NCBI GenBank assembly: GCA_041654095.1
Contig: JBAZED010000003.1
Span: 1-64,000 of the forward strand
From: UBA1424 sp041654095
Lineage (GTDB): Bacteria; Bacillota_I; Bacilli_A; RFN20; CAG-826
Length of the DNA: 64,000 bases
Reading direction: 5' to 3'
The notes beneath the pieces were generated by a model. The model searched no databases, was not told the origin of the DNA, and was given only the letters and a program-made list of their open reading frames with translations. Shown here piece after piece: positions 25,174 through 33,555 of this stretch. The position numbers were made by a program, and so were the translations under genes. Numbering within the stretch: the stretch's first letter is position 1; every line of letters starts with the position of its first letter.

Positions 25174-26742
25174 TTAGATAATCCTTTCCTCAGTTTTCTT
25201 ATCGAAGACCAAGCACTTGACCGGCTTGACGGAGAAACGGACCTCACCGACGTTGACTTTGACGAGAGCATCGATGATGATTTTGGTATCATTTAAGGCA
25301 TTGACGTCATCGATGTTGAGAATGACATCGCGGCCCATCGTATTAATCGATTTGACATCGAGCGACAGCGCGCCTTTGTCATCGACGATGAAGCCTTCGG
25401 GACGAATGCCGACGATAACTTCTTGATCGCCAATTTTTTTCTCGTCTATGTCGCGGACAAAATCACCGCCGATATAGACCTTCCCGCCTTTGATCTCGCC
25501 TTTGAAGAGGTTGATCGGCGGCGTGCCGAGGAAGTTGGCCACGAATTTATTGACGGGATTGTTATAGACTTCTTGCGGGGCGGCTCTCTGCTGCTCGACG
25601 CCGAGTTTCATGACGATGATCTCATCGGAGATGGACATGGCTTCTTCTTGGTCGTGCGTGACGAAAATCGTCGTGATGCCAGTATCTTTTTGCAAGCGGC
25701 GAATCTCTTCACGCGTCTGTAAGCGAAGGCGAGCATCGAGGTTGGAAAGTGGTTCATCGAGAAGCAAAACTTTTGGTTTCTTGACAAGAGCACGGGCGAT
25801 AGCGACGCGCTGTTGTTGACCGCCGCTCAATTGATTGGGCTTGCGCTCAAGGAGATTTTCAATCTGGACGAGCGCCGCGGTTTCGTGAACCAATTTATCA
25901 ATTTCGTCCTTGGTCAGACGGCGCTTATAAGAGAAAGGTTTGCCGTCTTCGCCGAGAATGGCTTCACCAGCCCGGTGTTTGACGTCGAAGAGATATCTTT
26001 CCGGAACATTGACTTTAATTTGAGCTGGGCGAAAGATCTTTGTCTTTTGAACGCCATCGGCTCCGAGCACCGGTTCGTTTTTGGCGTGGAGAACGGTTTT
26101 GCCGTCCGCGTCAAACTCATCTTGCGTATAGACGAGCGGGAATTCAAACGCCAAACTGGCAAGCGCTCCATCCGATCCGGACACCGCTTTGGCGACGGGA
26201 TATTGCTCTTTGACGATCACCACCGCTTTGGCGCCGGAGATGGGCACAAATTCTTTGGCGGTTTCATCGAAGTCTTGAACTTCGCTTAACGGGATGCGGT
26301 GCAGCACGGCATTGCCGGCATCATCCTTAACTAATTCACCGCGTAGGTGAGTTGGTTGTTCGCTAGGTCGGCACGGCACGTGCTTCGTGTAGCGCTTGTG
26401 ATCGGCGATGCGAATATTCGTGAGCGGGAAAGCCACGTTTTTATAGACCGACATGTGCGGGTAGAGGGCGTAATTTTGAAAAACGAGACCGATGCCGCGC
26501 TTATCAGGAGCGAGGCGGGTCACGTCTTCATCGCCAAACCATATTTCGCCGGCTGTCGGCTCTTGGAGACCGGAAATCATATATAGAGTCGTCGATTTTC
26601 CGCATCCCGATGGTCCGAGCAATCCGATGAGCTTACCGTCAGGAATGACCACGTTAAAATCATTAACGGCCACCGTGTCGTCGATATTCTTCTTCGGATT
26701 CCCAGGAAAAACTTTCGTTAAATTCTTAAGGCGTATTTCCAT
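25174..26742 (-). CDS. ABC importer ATPase, UgpC/MsmX type, with large insertion
   Basis: The 522-aa ATPase is about 150 residues longer than usual MalK/MsmX proteins. Walker A is GPSGCGKST (43-51), the Q-loop Gln is Q89, the signature is LSGGQQQR (305-312), Walker B is LLLDEP, followed by the regulatory OB (TOBE) domain from about 400. The extra ~160 residues (roughly 113-272) sit in the helical subdomain between Q-loop and signature and contain a beta-rich segment with VIVKEQYPVAKAV and GEAILGEDGKPF. Similar long inserts occur in mycoplasma sugar-ABC ATPases (from memory). It is the first gene of the operon, behind a promoter with a palindrome over the -10 box. Confidence 0.93.
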   Translation of the reverse strand: MEIRLKNLTKVFPGNPKKNIDDTVAVNDFNVVIPDGKLIGLLGPSGCGKSTTLYMISGLQEPTAGEIWFGDEDVTRLAPDKRGIGLVFQNYALYPHMSVYKNVAFPLTNIRIADHKRYTKHVPCRPSEQPTHLRGELVKDDAGNAVLHRIPLSEVQDFDETAKEFVPISGAKAVVIVKEQYPVAKAVSGSDGALASLAFEFPLVYTQDEFDADGKTVLHAKNEPVLGADGVQKTKIFRPAQIKVNVPERYLFDVKHRAGEAILGEDGKPFSYKRRLTKDEIDKLVHETAALVQIENLLERKPNQLSGGQQQRVAIARALVKKPKVLLLDEPLSNLDARLRLQTREEIRRLQKDTGITTIFVTHDQEEAMSISDEIIVMKLGVEQQRAAPQEVYNNPVNKFVANFLGTPPINLFKGEIKGGKVYIGGDFVRDIDEKKIGDQEVIVGIRPEGFIVDDKGALSLDVKSINTMGRDVILNIDDVNALNDTKIIIDALVKVNVGEVRFSVKPVKCLVFDKKTEERII

Positions 26743-26773
26743 ACTGATAATCTCTCCTATGGGTTATTTCCAT

Positions 26774-26788
26774 TGTGATTATATCACA
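26774..26788. promoter_or_regulatory. Palindromic operator overlapping the ABC-operon promoter
   Basis: TGTGAT and ATCACA flank a three-base centre, a perfect inverted repeat. On the minus strand its middle contains the -10 hexamer TATAAT, with a weak -35 (TTTATT) 17 nt upstream. A repressor bound here would block RNA polymerase. The half-site TGTGA resembles CRP/FNR-type sites, but no regulator gene lies next to it. Confidence 0.6.
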
Positions 26789-26870
26789 GAGACACGCTAA
26801 AATAAACAATATATTCTAACCCTTACATTCTGTAACGGGGCCTATTTTTCGTTCGTTAATAATGATTGGT

Positions 26871-27839
26871 CTACAAATTGAAAGAGGCGTTGGTGTGGCG
26901 GTCTTCGTAGTCTTCAAGACTCGTATAAACCATATTTGTCTCGATATCGACGGAGTAAATGCCGAGCATATAATCAGCGAAAGTCTGGTTGTTTTTTGAA
27001 AAGAAAAACATCGATACGGTGAAGAGGACGGGAATGCCCAAGGTAAAGAGGGAAGCGATCACTTCGACGAAAAGAAAAATCGCGAATTTAGCGAGGTAGC
27101 GGCCGGCCCGCGGCGAAAGCGCGTGGTTGGTGACGAGGCCGATATGGAAAATCCTCCGACCGAGCGTCTGCTTACCTCGAGAAAAAATCAGGGGGATGAC
27201 CAGTTCAAAGACAATTAAACTCAAGATGACGGAAACAGGTAAAATGAAGAAATTTGAAAATAGTAGGATAATGCGCGAAGCTTCATAATAGTCGGGATTG
27301 GCGTTCAGATAACTATAAGCTACATCTTCGATGGCGATGATGTAGAATTTATTCATTTTTTCAGCGTCGTACTCGGGATTAGGAACGATCGTTTGCATCT
27401 CCGATCCGCTGTAGACAAAGTAATCGCCAGGAATGGCCGTCTCGCCAATTTTTTGGCTATTGTAAAGAGCGAGGCCGCTCGCTGGATCGCCCTGATCGAA
27501 AAAGAGGGGATTCGCATAGAAAGCGACGAGGGCCGCTTCGCATTCGCCATTGACCTCGAGGTAGTCGGTATTTTCCGCATAGTAGTCGGTGATTAAATCG
27601 AATTCATTGTCGCTGTTTTTGACGTAGAGCCGGGATGCTCCCTGAAGCTCTTCTCGCGTTTCGAGAGATTCGACATATATCGGTTGGCGCTCAGCGATAC
27701 CCCGTGTTCCAAGCAAAAGTAAAGAAGAGAGGACGCCGATGCAAAGCAAATCGAAAAGAAAAGCCAAAATTCGCTTCGAATATTTAACCTTGGGATAGTT
27801 CACTTCGATGACATTGGTGTCGGCCGGAGTTTCGGGCAT
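26871..27839 (-). CDS. RDD-family membrane protein with large extracytoplasmic loop
   Basis: The 322-aa protein has an N-terminal RDD-type membrane segment (YSKRILAFLFDLLCIGVLSS, residues 19-38, Arg and Asp positions conserved), then about 130 mostly hydrophilic residues, then three or so further membrane segments with LGRRIFHIGLV typical of RDD domains. The loop is predicted outside the membrane. RDD proteins are mostly uncharacterised; some act in ion transport. It begins directly at the stop of the next RDD gene, so the pair is cotranscribed. Confidence 0.75.
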   Translation of the reverse strand: MPETPADTNVIEVNYPKVKYSKRILAFLFDLLCIGVLSSLLLLGTRGIAERQPIYVESLETREELQGASRLYVKNSDNEFDLITDYYAENTDYLEVNGECEAALVAFYANPLFFDQGDPASGLALYNSQKIGETAIPGDYFVYSGSEMQTIVPNPEYDAEKMNKFYIIAIEDVAYSYLNANPDYYEASRIILLFSNFFILPVSVILSLIVFELVIPLIFSRGKQTLGRRIFHIGLVTNHALSPRAGRYLAKFAIFLFVEVIASLFTLGIPVLFTVSMFFFSKNNQTFADYMLGIYSVDIETNMVYTSLEDYEDRHTNASFNL

Positions 27840-28970
27840 CTATTTACTCTCCAACTTGCTTCGCGCCGATTTATAGACGGCGGCATCGACGACGACAGTG
27901 CGGACGGCGAGGTCGTGGATGGCTTGGGATTTTCGCGAGACGAACAAGGCGATGAGGGAGGCCACGCTGAGGATGATCGAGCCGAAAGCGACGGAATAAA
28001 AAGGAATGGAAAAAGCTCCGACGACGATGAGCGGCAACAAGAATGATTCTGTTCCCCAAGTCAAGAAGGGAACAAAGTTTAGGGCGATGGAAAACGTCAC
28101 CATCTCGAGGAGGCCGCGAACGATAATCTGACCATAGGTCAACTTGGATTTTGACACTGGTTGCAGGGACATTCCCAAGACTCGTTTTGATACCGTTCGC
28201 CCATCTTTTTTTATCAGAGGGACGACGATATAAAAGAGGATGGCGACGACGAGATAAGTGAGCCCTGAACCGAGGGAGGACCGACCCATCAAATCTTTCA
28301 TCATGACGACGAAGATGTCATATTCGGCAACCGTGGCCGGCAAATTGGCATATACCTCGCGAGCATCAGCTAAAGCCTCGAGATAAAAAGTTTGAAAGGA
28401 TTCATAGGCTGCGACCGCCGCTTCGCCGCGATCGCTGTTTTGATATGCGACCAGCAAGGTTTTAAATTGAGGCTGGAGCAACGCCGGTTTATCGACATCA
28501 TCGTCGTAGCACCAGATCGGGCTCGTGTTTTCGTCGTCAATCGCCGCTGGTAGGCCGAGCACTTCCACATTGAAAACGGAGGCGGAACGCTCAAGATACT
28601 GAACGTAGAAAAACATCAAGTGGTCATCGCCAGCATAAATCTCAGCATCGGCGGATAATTTCGCGGCAAAATAGGCCTCGAACATCTTTTCTTGGCTGAG
28701 CTCCGCTTCGCTTTCGTCGAGGGCGTAGAGATGCGTTTCGAGCGCCTTCGCATTCATCACTCCAATCTGGGCGCGGGCCACCGCCGAAGAATCGCCGAAA
28801 CCGACGATCGGCATCGCCGCGACGGCCGATAGAGCCATGCCGACGAGAGCGACGATTGCCATATCGAGCAAAGCTCCGAGCATGCGCTTCCCTTTCGAGA
28901 CGAGCATGTAAGGAGGGGCTTCATCGGTGATCTGATGATTATTTACGCCAATCGTTTCGTTTTCTGCCAT
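27840..28970 (-). CDS. RDD-family membrane protein (partner)
   Basis: The protein is about 376 aa, with a first membrane segment (KGKRMLGALLDMAIVALVGM), a long loop of about 170 residues rich in acidic and alanine residues, and a C-terminal RDD part (DGRTVSKRVLGMSLQP, then two or three membrane segments). It shares the layout but little sequence with the following gene, suggesting old paralogues or a heteromeric pair. ATG 28970 is preferred; an ATG eight codons upstream is in frame and neither has a strong ribosome-binding site. The function is unknown. Confidence 0.7.
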   Translation of the reverse strand: MAENETIGVNNHQITDEAPPYMLVSKGKRMLGALLDMAIVALVGMALSAVAAMPIVGFGDSSAVARAQIGVMNAKALETHLYALDESEAELSQEKMFEAYFAAKLSADAEIYAGDDHLMFFYVQYLERSASVFNVEVLGLPAAIDDENTSPIWCYDDDVDKPALLQPQFKTLLVAYQNSDRGEAAVAAYESFQTFYLEALADAREVYANLPATVAEYDIFVVMMKDLMGRSSLGSGLTYLVVAILFYIVVPLIKKDGRTVSKRVLGMSLQPVSKSKLTYGQIIVRGLLEMVTFSIALNFVPFLTWGTESFLLPLIVVGAFSIPFYSVAFGSIILSVASLIALFVSRKSQAIHDLAVRTVVVDAAVYKSARSKLESK

Positions 28971-28999
28971 TGTTAATTCCCATGCGACTTTCAATAAAA

Positions 29000-29015
29000 A
29001 ACAGTATGCGCTGTT
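29000..29015 (-). terminator. Weak terminator between tuf and the RDD genes
   Basis: On the minus strand AACAG and CTGTT form a five-base stem followed by TTTTATT, about 120 bp past tuf and just before the RDD pair. The stem is short, so it may be inefficient. Confidence 0.4.
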
Positions 29016-29138
29016 CGCCCTTTATTATTTCACATTTCGAGGCGTTTAGCATAGACATGCTTGCATGTTCTATCGCGAGCCGAGAAAGGTGAATAACGGA
29101 GAGGTATAAACGTATACTGTTAATATTTTAGAAAAACC

Positions 29139-30320
29139 TTATTTGATGATTTCGGTAACGGAGCCGGAACCGACGGTTCTGCCGCCTTCGCGGATGGAGA
29201 ACTTTGTTCCCTTTTCGATCGCGACGGGGTGAATGAGTTCGACGGTCAGTTCGACGTTATCGCCAGGCATGACCATTTCGACGCCGGCCGGAAGGGTGAT
29301 GACACCGGTGATGTCAGTCGTGCGGAAGTAGAATTGAGGGCGGTAATTGCTCAAGAAAGCAGTGTGGCGGCCTCCTTCTTCCTTCTTTAAAACGTAGGTG
29401 CTGGCGGTGAACTTGGTATGCGGGGTGACGCTGCCGGGTTTGGCCAAGACTTGACCGCGGACGACTTGATCGCGGTTGATGCCGCGGAGCAGGACGCCGA
29501 TGTTATCGCCTGGTTCGGCAAAATCGAGGAGTTTGCGGAACATTTCGATGCCGGTGACGACGGATTTGAGGGTCGGTTTAATGCCGATGATTTCAACTTC
29601 ATCGTTGAGTTTGAGCAAACCGCGATCGACTCTACCCGTGACGACGGTGCCGCGACCGGTAATGGTCAGGACGTCTTCAATGGGGAGCAAGAACGGTTTA
29701 TCCCTATCGCGAACGGGATCGGGAATGTAATTGTCGACGGCTTCCATGAGTTCGATGATGCAAGCATCGTCATTGTCGCCTTCAAGGGCGTTGCGAGCCG
29801 AGCCGCGGATGACAGGGAGAGTATCGCCTGGGAATCCATATGACGTGAGGAGATCGCGGACGTCCATCTCGACGAGATCGATCAGTTCAGGATCATCGAC
29901 GAGGTCCGTCTTGTTTAAGAAGACAACGATGTATGGAACGCCGACTTGACGGGCGAGCAAGATGTGCTCGCGGGTTTGGGACATGACGCCATCGGTGGCG
30001 GCGACGACGAGAATCGCACCATCCATCTGCGCCGCGCCGGTGATCATGTTTTTAACATAGTCAGCGTGCCCTGGGCAGTCGACGTGGGCGTAGTGCCGCT
30101 TGTCGGTCGAGTATTCGATATGGGCTGTGTTAATCGTAATACCGCGGGCCTTCTCTTCTGGTGCGGAGTCGATTTGATCATAGGCCGTGGCCTTGGCTCC
30201 ACCCTTTTTAGCTAAGACTTTTGTAATCGCGGCCGTCAAGGTCGTTTTGCCGTGGTCGACGTGCCCGATTGTACCGACGTTAACGTGCGTCTTTACTCTA
30301 TTAAATTTTTCTTTTGCCAT
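29139..30320 (-). CDS. tuf: Elongation factor Tu
   Basis: The 393-aa GTPase delivers aminoacyl-tRNA to the ribosome. It has G1 GHVDHGKT (19-26), DCPGHADY, and NKTD in the VVFLNKTDLVDD segment, with all three domains. It ends the str operon order rpsL-rpsG-fusA-tuf. A separate promoter in the 90-bp gap after fusA can give the extra expression that EF-Tu requires. Confidence 0.99.
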   Translation of the reverse strand: MAKEKFNRVKTHVNVGTIGHVDHGKTTLTAAITKVLAKKGGAKATAYDQIDSAPEEKARGITINTAHIEYSTDKRHYAHVDCPGHADYVKNMITGAAQMDGAILVVAATDGVMSQTREHILLARQVGVPYIVVFLNKTDLVDDPELIDLVEMDVRDLLTSYGFPGDTLPVIRGSARNALEGDNDDACIIELMEAVDNYIPDPVRDRDKPFLLPIEDVLTITGRGTVVTGRVDRGLLKLNDEVEIIGIKPTLKSVVTGIEMFRKLLDFAEPGDNIGVLLRGINRDQVVRGQVLAKPGSVTPHTKFTASTYVLKKEEGGRHTAFLSNYRPQFYFRTTDITGVITLPAGVEMVMPGDNVELTVELIHPVAIEKGTKFSIREGGRTVGSGSVTEIIK

Positions 30321-30364
30321 GTTTGAATTTCCTCCTTAATTATTTGATAAATTCAACCGAATTA

Positions 30365-30393
30365 ATATTATAGCAAACTTTTAGTAAAATCAA
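30365..30393 (-). promoter_or_regulatory. tuf promoter in the fusA-tuf gap
   Basis: On the minus strand TTGATT (30388-30393) is followed by TATAAT after 15 nt, or by TAATAT (30365-30370) after 17 nt. It lies about 45 bp before the tuf start, which has an AAGGAGG site. Confidence 0.6.
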
Positions 30394-30410
30394 TACAACG
30401 TATTTATTTA

Positions 30411-32489
30411 TTAGCGTTGGCTCATCCCGGATTTTTTGATGATTTCTTCCTGGATAAAACGCGGGCATTCTCCATAGTGCGAGAATTGCATTGTGTAGTT
30501 GCCGCGACCTTGCGTAAACGACCGCAAGTCGGTAACGTAACCGAACATCTCTGAAAGCGGGACTTTCGCCTCGATCGTCTTGGCGTTTCCGCGCTGCGAT
30601 TCACCGGTCATTTGCCCGCGCCGGCGGGTAATGTCGCCGATTACGTCGCCGTAATAATCTTCAGGGACCGTGACTTCGATTTCCATGATCGGTTCGAGGA
30701 TGGTCGGACTGCATGTTTTAGCAGCTTCTTTTAGAGCCATGCTGGCGGCGATTTTGTACGCCGCTTCACTGCTATCGACTTCGTGATAGCTGCCGTCATA
30801 TAATGTCGCTTTGATGTCGATGATGGGATAGCCGGCGACCAAGCCTCTCTCGAGGGAATCGCGAAGACCTTCTTGCGTCGGGCGGATGTATTCTTTGGGG
30901 ACGACACCGCCGACGATCTTGTCGACGAACTCAAAGCCCTTGCCGGGATTCGGTTCGAAGTGGATGCGGACGTGGCCGTATTGACCGCGGCCACCCGATT
31001 GCTTGATGTATTTGCCTTCGCAGTCGCCGCTGGCCTTAATCGTTTCGCGGTAGCCGACTTGCGGAGCGCCGACGTTGACTTGAACGCCGAATTCACGCTT
31101 CATGCGGTCGACGATGATATCGAGGTGGAGTTCGCCGACGCCGGCGATGATCGTCTGCCCGGATTCGCTGTTCGTGTGAACGCGGAAAGTCGGGTCTTCT
31201 TCCGATAGTTTCTGAAGAGCGACGCCCATCTTTTCCTGATCGGCTTTGGACTTGGGTTCCACCGCTTGTTCGATGACGGGTTCAGGGAACTCCATCTTCT
31301 CGAGCATCACGTCGAGTTTCTCTTCGCACAGCGTATCTCCGGTCGTCGTGTTTTTGAGGCCGACGACAGCGCCGATATCACCGGCGTGGAGTTCTTCGAC
31401 TTCCTGGCGGTGGTTTGAGTGCATCAAGACGACGCGTCCGATTCTCTCTTTAATGCCCTTAGTGGTATTAATTACGTACGAACCGCTTTTTAAGGTTCCC
31501 GAGTAGATGCGGACATAGGCGAGGCGGCCGATAAAAGGGTCGGTGGCGATTTTGAAAGCCAAGGCCGCTAAGGGCAGCTTTTCGTCAGGTTCGCAGATGT
31601 ATTCGCGACCATCGCTATAATGACCTTTTTGATGAGGAATATCAATGGGGCTTGGCAAGTAATCGATAACGCCATCGAGCAGTAGCTGAATACCCTTGTT
31701 TTTGTAGGCTGAGCCGCAGAAAACAGGGAAGAATTCGCCACCGACTACCGCTTTGCGAATCGTGGTTTTGATCAGATCGATGGGCGGCTCTTGTCCTTCG
31801 AGGACCATGAGCATAAGCTCATCATCAAAAGCAGCGAGTGCTTCGAGCAATTTCCAGCGCATGGTTTCGGTCTTCTCGAGATATTCTCCGGGGATGGCGA
31901 TTTCCGTCGGCCCTTCGGATTTGTCGACCGAATAGGTGTAAGCCTTGCGGTTGATCAGATCGATGATGCCGTTAAAGCGGCTCTCGACGCCGATGGGATA
32001 TTGGACGGCTTCCGCATTCGCGGCCAAGCGGGTGTGAAGCGTTTCGATACACATGTCGAAATCGGCTCCGATCGCGTCAAGTTTGTTGACAAAGACGATG
32101 CGTGGAACATTGTACTTGGTGCCTTGCCGCCACACGGTTTCCGTCTGGGGCTCGACGCCGTTTTTACCATCGAGGACCGTGACGGCGCCATCGAGAACGC
32201 GTAGCGAACGCTCAACTTCAACGGTGAAGTCGACGTGCCCGGGAGTGTCGATGATATTGACGCGGTGCCCTTTCCAGAAAGCGGTCGTCGCGGCCGAGGT
32301 GATCGTTATGCCGCGCTCCTGTTCCTGCACCATCCAATCCATCGTCGCCGAGCCCTCGTGGGTTTCGCCGATTTTATGGATTCTCCCTGTGTAGTAAAGG
32401 ATCCTTTCCGTCGTTGTCGTTTTACCCGCGTCGATGTGTGCCATGATGCCGATGTTGCGGGTATGTTCTAAGTCGTATTCACGTGCCAT
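30411..32489 (-). CDS. fusA: Elongation factor G
   Basis: The 692-aa GTPase drives ribosomal translocation. G1 AHIDAGKTTTTERILYYTG, DTPGHVDFT and NKLDAIGAD are present, with the normal five-domain length. It is located in the str operon, 15 bp after rpsG. No second EF-G-like gene is in the window. Confidence 0.99.
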   Translation of the reverse strand: MAREYDLEHTRNIGIMAHIDAGKTTTTERILYYTGRIHKIGETHEGSATMDWMVQEQERGITITSAATTAFWKGHRVNIIDTPGHVDFTVEVERSLRVLDGAVTVLDGKNGVEPQTETVWRQGTKYNVPRIVFVNKLDAIGADFDMCIETLHTRLAANAEAVQYPIGVESRFNGIIDLINRKAYTYSVDKSEGPTEIAIPGEYLEKTETMRWKLLEALAAFDDELMLMVLEGQEPPIDLIKTTIRKAVVGGEFFPVFCGSAYKNKGIQLLLDGVIDYLPSPIDIPHQKGHYSDGREYICEPDEKLPLAALAFKIATDPFIGRLAYVRIYSGTLKSGSYVINTTKGIKERIGRVVLMHSNHRQEVEELHAGDIGAVVGLKNTTTGDTLCEEKLDVMLEKMEFPEPVIEQAVEPKSKADQEKMGVALQKLSEEDPTFRVHTNSESGQTIIAGVGELHLDIIVDRMKREFGVQVNVGAPQVGYRETIKASGDCEGKYIKQSGGRGQYGHVRIHFEPNPGKGFEFVDKIVGGVVPKEYIRPTQEGLRDSLERGLVAGYPIIDIKATLYDGSYHEVDSSEAAYKIAASMALKEAAKTCSPTILEPIMEIEVTVPEDYYGDVIGDITRRRGQMTGESQRGNAKTIEAKVPLSEMFGYVTDLRSFTQGRGNYTMQFSHYGECPRFIQEEIIKKSGMSQR

Positions 32490-32504
32490 AATAAGACTTC
32501 CTCG

Positions 32505-32975
32505 TTACCAGCGGTAATGAGCGTACGCCTTATTCGCTTCGGCCATCTTATGCGTATCTTCCCTCTTTTTAACTGATGCGCCAGTTCCATTGGCGGCATC
32601 GATGATTTCATTGGCTAATTTATCTTCCATCGTCTTGTCGTTGCGAAGGCGGGAATAGGTAACTAACCAGCGCAGCCCTAAAGTGACTTTGCGGTCAGCG
32701 GTGACTTCGGTCGGAACTTGGTAGTTCGCGGCGCCGATGCGACGGACCTTGAGTTGGACTTCAGGCATGATGTTGTTGATTGCCGTGGCGAAAACGTCCA
32801 TGGCGGGTTTCCCAGTTTTTGTTTCAATCTTCTTAAAGGCATTATAAAGAATCGCTTGCGCGGTTCCTCTTTTACCGTCAAGCATGATTTTATTGATCAA
32901 ACGCGTGACCAATTTAGAACTGTAAATTGGATCTGGCAAGACATCGCGTTTACTCACACTTCCTTTGCGTGGCAT
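32505..32975 (-). CDS. rpsG: 30S ribosomal protein S7
   Basis: The 156-aa primary 16S rRNA binder of the small-subunit head has a typical N-terminus (MPRKGSVSKRDVLPDPIY) and ends KAYAHYRW. It is the second gene of the str operon, 30 bp after rpsL. In E. coli S7 also represses str-operon translation; no such site was identified here. Confidence 0.99.
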   Translation of the reverse strand: MPRKGSVSKRDVLPDPIYSSKLVTRLINKIMLDGKRGTAQAILYNAFKKIETKTGKPAMDVFATAINNIMPEVQLKVRRIGAANYQVPTEVTADRKVTLGLRWLVTYSRLRNDKTMEDKLANEIIDAANGTGASVKKREDTHKMAEANKAYAHYRW

Positions 32976-33005
32976 ATTTGTATCTCCTTACATTTCCTAA
33001 ATATA

Positions 33006-33416
33006 TTATTTAGGTCTCTTGGTGCCGTATTGGCTGCGGCCTTGGCGGCGCGTCTCAATTCCGGCGGTGTCGAGCGTGCCGCGGATAACGTGGTAGCGAA
33101 CACCAGGTAAATCTTTGACACGTCCCCCGCGAATCAACACGGTGGAGTGCTCTTGAAGGTTGTGGCCTTCACCGCCGATATAAGCGGTTACTTCATATCC
33201 GTTGGATAAGCGAACACGAGCGTATTTGCGAAGCGCTGAGTTCGGTTTTTTGGGCGTCATCGTTCCGACACGAGTGCAGACTCCGCGTTTTTGCGCGGAA
33301 TTTTGCGATGTCGCTCTCTTTTTCAACGAATTCCATCTCTTGCCCAAGGCGGGGGCTTTGGATTTGAATGTAGAACGAACGCGTCCTTGCCTTACTAACT
33401 GATTAATGGTTGGCAT
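33006..33416 (-). CDS. rpsL: 30S ribosomal protein S12
   Basis: The 136-aa decoding-centre protein. The streptomycin-sensitive lysines are present in TPKKPNSALRK and the GVRYHVIRG segment, so no streptomycin-resistance substitution is visible. It is the first gene of the str operon. Unusually, three metalloprotease genes separate it from rpoC. Confidence 0.99.
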   Translation of the reverse strand: MPTINQLVRQGRVRSTFKSKAPALGKRWNSLKKRATSQNSAQKRGVCTRVGTMTPKKPNSALRKYARVRLSNGYEVTAYIGGEGHNLQEHSTVLIRGGRVKDLPGVRYHVIRGTLDTAGIETRRQGRSQYGTKRPK

Positions 33417-33484
33417 TGGACATCCTCCTTTCGCTCGAAGTTATGTACACAATTCCCGGTGTATCATACCTCTCACAAATAAAT

Positions 33485-33499
33485 GGGCCTTCGCGGCCC
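33485..33499 (-). terminator. Hairpin after the first metalloprotease gene
   Basis: On the minus strand GGGCC/GGCCC around a five-base loop is followed by ATTTATTT. It lies about 57 bp past the stop of the M6 gene and before the rpsL start; the T-run is imperfect, so read-through into the str operon is possible. Confidence 0.55.
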
Positions 33500-33555
33500 T
33501 AATATGTGTCCTGAAAGATAATAGCAACTAATCGCGATATCCGTCAAGAAAAAAA

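Noticed and set aside
28995..29138. ACATGC-TT-GCATGT inverted repeat near 29055 downstream of tuf
   Set aside because: Short, without a T-run or promoter context; I cannot assign it a role beyond chance.
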